Assembly: GCA_024707075.1 (NCBI GenBank)
Contig: JANQAK010000001.1
Span: forward strand, 1,634,001-1,698,000
Length of the DNA stretch: 64,000 nucleotides
Source of the DNA: Afipia sp.
GTDB taxonomy: Bacteria > Pseudomonadota > Alphaproteobacteria > Rhizobiales > Xanthobacteraceae
Direction of reading: 5' to 3'
Under the pieces are notes generated by a model. That model worked only from the letters and a program-made list of their open reading frames with translations. It made no database searches and had not been told where the DNA came from. The stretch's first letter is position 1, and each line of letters opens with the position of its first letter. The translations under genes and the position numbers were made by a program. This document shows, one piece after another, positions 57,951 through 64,000 of the stretch.

Positions 57951-59433
57951 ATGGCGGCATCCGGCGATGAGCCAGATCTGATGACGGCCAGACGGCCTCC
58001 GCCGGGGCTGCGCTTTGGGCTGTCCGGCAAGCTGCTGCTGTTGACGATCCCGCTGATCCTGATCGCGGAAATCCTGATTTACGTCCCGTCCATCGCCAAT
58101 TTCCGGATGAACCGGCTCAACGACCGGCTGGCGGCTGCGAATACCGCGGCGCTGGTGCTGGACGCGGCGCCGAGCGGCATGGTGCCCGACGCGCTGGCCC
58201 GGCAGATTCTCGCCAGCATCGGGGCGCGCGCGGTGGCGATCAAGACCGGCCAGCAGCGCCGGCTTCTTGCGGCTGCCGACATGCCGGCAAAGATCGATCA
58301 CGATGTCGACATGCGCGACATGAACGCGTGGTCGGCCATCGTCGATGCCTTTCAGGTGATGCTCGACAGCGGCGACGAAGTCATGCGCGTGCTGGGGCCG
58401 GCGCCCGGCAGCGGGCAGTTCATCGAAGTGGTGGTCGACGAGAAACCGCTGCGCGACGCGATGTTCCGCTTCTCCAGAAATCTCCTGCTGCTGTCGCTGG
58501 TGATGGCGATCATTACCGCGGGGCTGATCTACTTCGCCCTGCATCATCTGTTCGTGCGGCCGATGCGGCGGGTCACCGCCAATCTCGTCGCGTTTCACGA
58601 GAACCCGGAAAGCACGGCGCGCATTATCGAGCCCTCCAAGCGTACCGACGAGATCGGTCTGGCGGAGCGCGAGCTGTCCGACATGCAGCGCGATCTGGTG
58701 TCGATGCTGCATCAGAAAAACCATCTCGCGGCGCTCGGGCTCGCGGTATCGAAGATCAATCACGATCTGCGCAACCTGCTGGCGTCGTCGCAACTGCTGT
58801 CCGATCAGCTTGCCAGTGTGCCCGATCCGCGCGTGCAGCGCTTTGCGCCGAAGCTGATGCGCTCGCTGGAGCGCGCCATCGCGTTCTGCCAGTCTACGCT
58901 GTCCTATGGCAAGGCGCAGGAAGCGCCGCCCGACCGCCGCATGGTTCTGGTCGAAGCCGTCGTCAACGAGGTGCGCGAGATCGGCAGGCCTCGCCGCCGA
59001 CACGTCGATCGAATGGATCAACGCCATCGAGCGCGGGCTGGCTGTCGACGCCGATCCGGATCAGTTGTTCCGGGTATTGCTGAATCTGGTGCGCAACGCG
59101 GCGCAGGCGCTGGAGAGCGACAAGTCGAAGGTCGCGATCGCCAAGCAGATCCGCGTCACCGGCCGCCGCGAGGGCAGCGTGACCATTCTGGAAATTTCGG
59201 ACACCGGCCCCGGCATCCCGGCGAAGGCCCGCGAACACCTGTTCGAGGCGTTTCAGGGCTCGTCGCGGGACGGCGGCACGGGACTTGGGCTCGCCATCGC
59301 TGCGGAACTGGTCCGAGCCCATGGCGGGGAGCTCAATCTGGTGGAAGGCACCATCGGGGCGACGTTCCGAATCATGATTCCGGATCGCGCCGTGGAGCTG
59401 CACAGCCATCGGGATGTGCAGATCCGGGCCTGA
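57951..59433 (+). pseudogene. Sensor histidine kinase, frameshifted
   Basis: A membrane histidine kinase. TM1 is about 26-46, a periplasmic domain of about 130 residues follows, TM2 is about 178-200, then a HAMP-like linker and an atypical H-box LAVSKINHDLRNLLASSQLL with His271. The frame breaks near 58980-58990: the first frame ends EVREIGRP and the second continues GLAADTSIEWINAIERG, giving NLVRNAAQALES (N-box), ISDTGPGIPAKA (G1) and GGTGLGLAI (G2), then ends DVQIRA. Removing one base restores one 493-residue protein. No response regulator is adjacent. It may be a sequencing error or a true lesion. Confidence 0.85.
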
Positions 59434-59550
59434 AAACCTGCATTTTGGCCCAAAATCCTTTATCTATCGATCTTGCAAAGCCGTTCCGGAGCCGGTAGCT
59501 ATGGCGCTCTTTCGCGGAGCGGCCTCCGGCCCTTAAAGTCTGCGAAATGC

Positions 59551-59627
59551 GCGCCCGTAGCTCAGCTGGATAGAGCACTAGACTACAGATCTAGGGGTCA
59601 GGAGTTCAGATCTCTTCGGGCGCGCCA
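59551..59627 (+). tRNA. tRNA gene (Arg-like body, anticodon ACA by position)
   Basis: Full cloverleaf: acceptor GCGCCCG/CGGGCGC with GCCA encoded, D-arm GCTC/GAGC, anticodon stem CTAGA/TCTAG, T-stem AGGAG/CTCTT. The acceptor and D-arm resemble alphaproteobacterial tRNA-Arg. The anticodon loop is CTACAGA, so 59585-59587 is ACA, which is not a usual bacterial anticodon; the T-loop is TTCAGAT, with G instead of the nearly invariant A58. The heptamer CAGATCT occurs at both places. The isotype is therefore not certain. Confidence 0.8.
59598..59627. other. Candidate attachment site at the tRNA 3' end
   Basis: The last 30 bases of the tRNA gene, read on the minus strand, encode W-R-A-R-R-D-L-N-S-stop, the C-terminus of the serine recombinase. 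This is the chromosome/element boundary. A second copy would be expected at the far end of the element, outside the window. Confidence 0.55.
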
Positions 59628-61261
59628 TTTGCGAACAAAACCACTAACATTTCTGTTCTCGATCTGTTTGCCTGCGATGGCGGCCTGCAGGATATCTCTG
59701 CAGCCGATGATCCGGATGGCCTTATCATCGACTTCGATCGCGTCGATGATCGAGCGGATATAGCCCTTGCGGGCATTGGTGTCCGCGTTCTCGAGTCTTT
59801 CGTTCATCAGACGTGCAAACGCGTCGATCTTCGAAACATCAATTGAGGCTGCGGTACCGCATTGGGCGCGGGCGCGGTCAAGGGCCGTTTTGGCGCGCTC
59901 TCGCTCGGATTTCAGGGTAGCGGTGCGTTCGCGCAGGATGTCGTCGAGTTCCACGATGCCATCCTCGATCGAGCGGTAGAGCCGCTTCAGGCGGTCTTCG
60001 GCGTCACTTACCTCTCGCTGAAGCGTGAGAAGCCGTCGATCGGCGGATTCGCTCTTCGTAGCCTGGCGTTCCATCAGTGATTTCATGAGATCAGCAATCC
60101 GGTCAGGCGCCAGGACACGCTGCTTCAGATTGGTCAGGACGATTTCGTCTAAAGTCGCCGCCGGAATATGTCGGCCTTTACAGACGGTTTTGCCCTTCTG
60201 TTGGCATCCCGCGCAAGAGTAGTACGAATACGACCTTCCCTGCCGGTTGGTCGTTCCCGTTCGCGTCATTCCGGAACCGCAGGATGCGCAGACGGCAAGC
60301 CCCGTCAGCAGCGAGGGACCGTTGACGACGCGCGGCGGGGTCGTCTTCGGATTGCTCCGCGCCAGCTTCGCCTGCACTTGGTCGAAGGTGGCTTGTTCGA
60401 TCAAGACTGGGACAGGAATGTAGATCACATTCGACAGGTCATGCTGACCGCCGTCACGGAGTTGCGCTTGCCGTACGGCCAATCTCCGCTCGCGTAGCAA
60501 GTATTCGTCAGAATCTTGTGTACAGGTCCAACCCCGAAGGTGGACCCACGTCGCGTGCGATAGCCGTGGCTGTTCAGCCACTTCGTGGTTTCCTTGACGC
60601 CGAGCGGACCAGTCGTGCCGTCGCCCTCAAGGTAGAGTTTGTACATCAGCCGGACGGTCTCAGCTTCGACCGGATCGATGGCGAGCTTCTTTTTGATCTT
60701 CTGACCGCGGTGCTCTGCCTCGACTATCTTATAGCCGAGCGGCGGCGTGGCGCCGTTCCAAAAACCCTGCTTTGCCGACTCTCGCATCGCTCTGATTGTA
60801 TTTTTAGAAATTTCCCGCGAAGTATGCTCGTCAAAGGCCCCGATGATCTGACGAACCAAGATCTGGCTGGGGTCGTCACCCGTTGGCTGGGTAACTGAGA
60901 CAACTTCGACGCCATGCTTGCGCAACTTGCGGATCGTCAGTTCCATCTCGGCTACGTTCCGGAAGAACCGGTTGAAGGCATAGAAGACGATCGCGTCGTA
61001 AGGACGATTCGATGCGCAGGCGCGGTCGATCATCTCCTGCAGCACGGGCCTGCGATCATCTGTCGCCGTCGCGGCTTCGACGAACTCGTCAACGATGACG
61101 TAATTATTCTGCTCGCAGAAGCCGGATGTGATCTTGCGTTGCGACGGGATCGACGCGTCGTTCGCATACTGACGGCCTGTGCTAACGCGGTAATAGGTAG
61201 CTGCGCGCTTGGCGCCATCGACCGGCTGCTGATGAGTTCTGGGAAACTGGTGTTTATTCAT
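59598..61261 (-). pseudogene. Large serine recombinase, frameshifted
   Basis: A site-specific recombinase of the resolvase/invertase superfamily. The catalytic Ser27 is in AATYYRVSTGRQYANDASIPSQ (N-terminal domain), then the recombinase domain (GFWNGATPPLGYKI), the zinc ribbon CASCGSGMTRTG...CAGCQQKGKTVC and a long coiled coil (SADRRLLTLQREVSDAEDRLKRLYRS). The frame breaks at about 60430-60475, so it is in two ORFs (60425-61288 and 59598-60581). Adding one base gives a single protein of about 554 residues from the ATG at 61261. The C-terminus runs into the tRNA. It is likely the integrase of the element beginning here. Confidence 0.85.
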
Positions 61262-61318
61262 CGGAATATCTGCCTGCAGGAAACGCAAACCAATCTTCTC
61301 AAGCTGGAATTTGCGCAG

Positions 61319-61631
61319 CTAAGAAGGTGCTTTGTCAACGGGTTTTTCTCGCGAAATTGGCGGCGTGGCTGTATCATTGGCAAGCAAATCCCGGAGCTCG
61401 TTACCAAGCAAAATCTCGATTGCTCGCAACTCTCGATCCAGGATGGGCAACGACGTAGGCAAGCTAAGCGTCACTTCAAAAATGTCCGGTTGAGACTGTT
61501 TGCGTCCTCGCTTGGTCTTGGCGTAACAAGCCGACTTCCTGGCTTGTTCGTCACAGATCCGATCGTCTGCCCTTACGTTCCGCTGCGGGGGACCGGGAAG
61601 ACCGGTAAGAGGTTGGGCGGCTAGATCTCAT
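61319..61631 (-). pseudogene. Possible small frameshifted CDS after the relaxase
   Basis: The ATG (61629-61631) overlaps the relaxase stop by 11 bases. The first frame (MRSSRPTSYRSSRSPAAERK...) ends at 61551. The next frame, open over the same area, continues with CDEQARKSACYAKTKRGRKQ and ISREKPVDKAPS to a stop at 61319. With one base removed the two give one 103-residue basic protein. The rest of the 61262-61620 gap holds no other gene that I can see. Confidence 0.4.
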
Positions 61632-64000
61632 AGCTGAGCTCCCGCCGCTGCTGGCGAGCCCGTTCCGCCGACCGATCGAGCTCCCGTGTTTCAATCACGT
61701 CGAGCGTCGAAACTTTCGGCGAAGCCCGCGAGAGGCGCTCGGCGAGCCAAGCCCTGCGCTGCGCTGCAGAAAAGGCGAGATCGTCCTGTTGCTGATCGAA
61801 CGGAAGCTCGGCCGTAAGGCGCCGGTCGATGCTTTTTGCATCCACGACCAACGTCGTTGCTTCACGCGCGCGGCTTGCGCCGGTATAAATGTCGTGCAAG
61901 TTGTAGGTCTGATCGAGGTGTACTACTGCGTAGTCCACTGTCAGACCCTGGGCGCCATGGATCGTGGATGCGTAAGCCCATCCGAGCCGGGCGCGGCCAC
62001 CGGCATCTGCGAGCACGACTGGGTCGAACGCCAACCGTCGGCCAGCAATCTCCGCTTCTATACGGACGCTCCTTGTCCCTGATACGAGGCCGCGCTGCTC
62101 GCGGACTTTTGTGATCGTCCCAATCGTGCCGTTGAAAACGCCGAGATCGTCGTTTCGAGCGAGAAACCTGATCTGGTCGCCGCGCGCGAGCTGGATTTCG
62201 CTGGCATGGCCAGAGGGCGTGCTGACCGCCAGAGAGATTTCCTTGCCGGCGATGATGCCAGCGGCCTTCCGCGCTTTGCGGATCTCTTTTGAGATCGCCG
62301 CGACAGCTGCATTTGATTTGGCCAGAATAAGGGTGGACGCGCCCGGCTTGGCCGCATGAGCGCGGTCCGCCGCCTCAATGATCGCGGAAATCGCAGCTTT
62401 CGCGCCGTTCGCCTCAAGCAGGAGTTTGCGTTCGGCAAATGCCTGGAGAGCAACTGAAGCACGGCCCCGGCCGAAGTCTGTGATCGCCTCCCGCGCCCAC
62501 GGCTTGGTTTGGCGGACGATGGTATCGACCCGCACGGCTTCAACCGCCCGCGAGACGAGATCAAGGCCGGGTCCGGCTCCAATGGCTTGCAACTGACGTC
62601 GGTCGCCGACTAGGATCAGCTTGGCTTTGGCATCAGCGACCGCACCAAGCAGCACGTGCATTTCGCGCGATGAGAGAAGTCCGGCCTCGTCCGCGATCAG
62701 AACAGATTGATTGTCCAGAATCTTCTCGCCGGCCTTTAGCCGCTCTATCCAAGAAGCCGTCGCGCGTGCCTCGATGCCGAGATCGTCGCGAAGCACGTTG
62801 GCGATGCGCCAAGCCGTAGCTGTCCCGACAACCCTGCATCCAGCTTTGGAGTATGCGTCCACAACGGGCGCCAATATCGTGGTCTTACCTGATCCAGGAG
62901 CTCCTTCGATGACAGCGATGGCCGAGGGGGTGGTTGCGGCGAGCACCGCGTCAGTCTGTTCCGCAGTGAGCCCCGCAGTCTTGCACTGGCGGGACAGCCG
63001 GTCACGATCGACGGCGCGCCAGGTTGCCTCGGCAAGACGCTGCGCGCGCTTCACGACGTCGCGCTCGATTCTTAGCATTTCCGGGGTGGAGTAACGCGGC
63101 AGGCCGAGCGGATCGCGTCCGATCTCGATCACGGCGCCCTTGCTCAAGAGGCAATTGACTTCCGCTTCTGCGCGCTCTGGCGGCAGGCCAGTGCCGACGA
63201 GAGCTGCGGCGACGGAACGCAACAGCTCCCGCCTGTCAACTACGCTTTCCTGTTCGGTAAGCATAGCCGGCAGCGCCGCCAATCGTTCGGCGAGGAGCCG
63301 TTCCGCGGCATCACGATCAAACGTCCTCGCTTGATCCCGCAGGCTCTCCGTGAACGTCTCGACCTCAATGCCGATCGACCGCGCGGCTTCGGCCCAGATT
63401 TCCTCGCGCGCAACGGCCTTACTCTGATGCTTGGCACTTCGGGTCGCTTTGCTGATTGCGGCCGCAAGTGCCGGCGCCTCGCTGCTTGCAACCCCGTGTA
63501 CAGCGAGCTCCTCTTCGATCTCCTGACGACGTGCGCTGAAGTAACGGATGGTCTCGTCATTAACTCCGGCGATTTCGAAAATTCCGTTCTTGCCGACGCG
63601 GTCGATCGCGAAGCCGATTTTTTGCAGCTCATGCGCCAACGCGGCATGATACGTGGCGCCGGCCGCCATCTTGAAATCGCGGATGATCTTGGAATGCAGA
63701 CCGCCAACAGTGTGATCGCTTGGACGAGTCGAAATGTTCATGCAAACGCAGTGCGTGTGCAAATTCGGATCGCCAAATACCCGGCCGTCAATGTGCTGGG
63801 TTGACCGGCTTTCGCAGTGCTGCCAGGTCGCAGAAGTTAGGGCAACTTTCTCAATGAAAGCACCATCACGACCGCGCCGCGCCCAAACCGCTTCGCGCTC
63901 CAGCACCGCAAGCATAGCCCTGGAGGCTCGATGCTGTGCTGCTTCAATCAGGCATTTTGTATCGTACGGCGCAAATGCCCACACCAGCGCAACCGAGCGC
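61621..64000 (-). CDS. MobF (TrwC/TraI-type) relaxase-helicase, 5' end outside window
   Basis: At least 792 residues, running off the right edge (the frame is open to 64000 with RSVALVWAFAPYDTKCL, the SVALVWA part of a TrwC relaxase). The metal-binding histidine motif is GDPNLHTHCVCMN, with TSATWQHCESR upstream. The catalytic tyrosine region is outside the window. A RecD2-like helicase follows: Walker A EGAPGSGKTT, LIADEAGLLS (Walker B) and LVGDRRQL, then the later GWAYASTIHGAQGLTVDYAVV and SRAREATTLVV. It would nick oriT and unwind DNA in conjugation. It is the main gene of the foreign element. Confidence 0.9.
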   Translation of the reverse strand, partial: RSVALVWAFAPYDTKCLIEAAQHRASRAMLAVLEREAVWARRGRDGAFIEKVALTSATWQHCESRSTQHIDGRVFGDPNLHTHCVCMNISTRPSDHTVGGLHSKIIRDFKMAAGATYHAALAHELQKIGFAIDRVGKNGIFEIAGVNDETIRYFSARRQEIEEELAVHGVASSEAPALAAAISKATRSAKHQSKAVAREEIWAEAARSIGIEVETFTESLRDQARTFDRDAAERLLAERLAALPAMLTEQESVVDRRELLRSVAAALVGTGLPPERAEAEVNCLLSKGAVIEIGRDPLGLPRYSTPEMLRIERDVVKRAQRLAEATWRAVDRDRLSRQCKTAGLTAEQTDAVLAATTPSAIAVIEGAPGSGKTTILAPVVDAYSKAGCRVVGTATAWRIANVLRDDLGIEARATASWIERLKAGEKILDNQSVLIADEAGLLSSREMHVLLGAVADAKAKLILVGDRRQLQAIGAGPGLDLVSRAVEAVRVDTIVRQTKPWAREAITDFGRGRASVALQAFAERKLLLEANGAKAAISAIIEAADRAHAAKPGASTLILAKSNAAVAAISKEIRKARKAAGIIAGKEISLAVSTPSGHASEIQLARGDQIRFLARNDDLGVFNGTIGTITKVREQRGLVSGTRSVRIEAEIAGRRLAFDPVVLADAGGRARLGWAYASTIHGAQGLTVDYAVVHLDQTYNLHDIYTGASRAREATTLVVDAKSIDRRLTAELPFDQQQDDLAFSAAQRRAWLAERLSRASPKVSTLDVIETRELDRSAERARQQRRELSYEI

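Overview
The window is high-GC alphaproteobacterial chromosome. Gene order and products point to the Nitrobacteraceae/Bradyrhizobiaceae (Bradyrhizobium, Rhodopseudomonas, Nitrobacter, Afipia). The main signs are the chvI-chvG-hprK-EIIA-HPr block opposite pckA, an ffs-dnaX-ybaB-recR block, a rpmH-rnpA-yidC-engB-argB-dapD/dapE-truA-fmt-def block, DUF2865 and DUF1036 exported proteins, and many short palindromic intergenic repeats. No rRNA or CRISPR array was seen. The genus is an inference.

Layout. 1-4.2 kb: the 3'-truncated end of a YegP-type gene, an 860-bp non-coding region with an unusual hairpin array, an exported alpha/beta hydrolase and lepA. 4.3-13 kb: a membrane glycosyltransferase, then HPr, an EIIA of the mannose type, HPr kinase and the ChvG/ChvI two-component system (one minus-strand run), a HugZ-like protein and pckA with a clear terminator. 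13-23 kb: mixed metabolic and exported genes (a 2H-phosphoesterase-like exported protein, thioesterase, FGE-domain protein, OsmC, DUF2865, panE, Na+/H+ antiporter, pyrE, GST, LysE). 23-39 kb: polA, an acyltransferase, UDP-glucose dehydrogenase, hrpB, an aspartic protease, phosphomannomutase, an Lrp regulator, a PfkB kinase, nudC and a HIT protein. 39-57.6 kb: SRP RNA, dnaX-ybaB-recR, ampG, rmuC, def-fmt-truA, a nucleosidase, dapE, dapD, a HAD nucleotidase, a DUF1036 protein, argB, DUF423, engB, yidC, rnpA and rpmH. 58-59.4 kb: a histidine kinase. 59.55-64 kb: a tRNA gene, then a foreign mobile element carrying a large serine recombinase and a MobF relaxase-helicase that runs off the window.

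Six reading frames are broken by short indels (panE, polA, hrpB, the 58-kb histidine kinase, the serine recombinase and a small ORF beside the relaxase). polA and hrpB are otherwise intact, so sequencing or assembly error is a likely cause for at least some.

Most unusual signals: (1) an array of hairpins at 674-902 in which four different stems present the same heptaloop TTGCGAG inside an 18-bp outer stem; (2) a divergent second copy of the polymerase-thumb segment inside polA, plus a palindromic repeat translated in its linker; (3) two tandem CTAGTGT-bounded inverted repeats between a HIT gene and nudC; (4) a tRNA with anticodon ACA and an atypical T-loop whose 3' end, read antisense, encodes the C-terminus of the recombinase.
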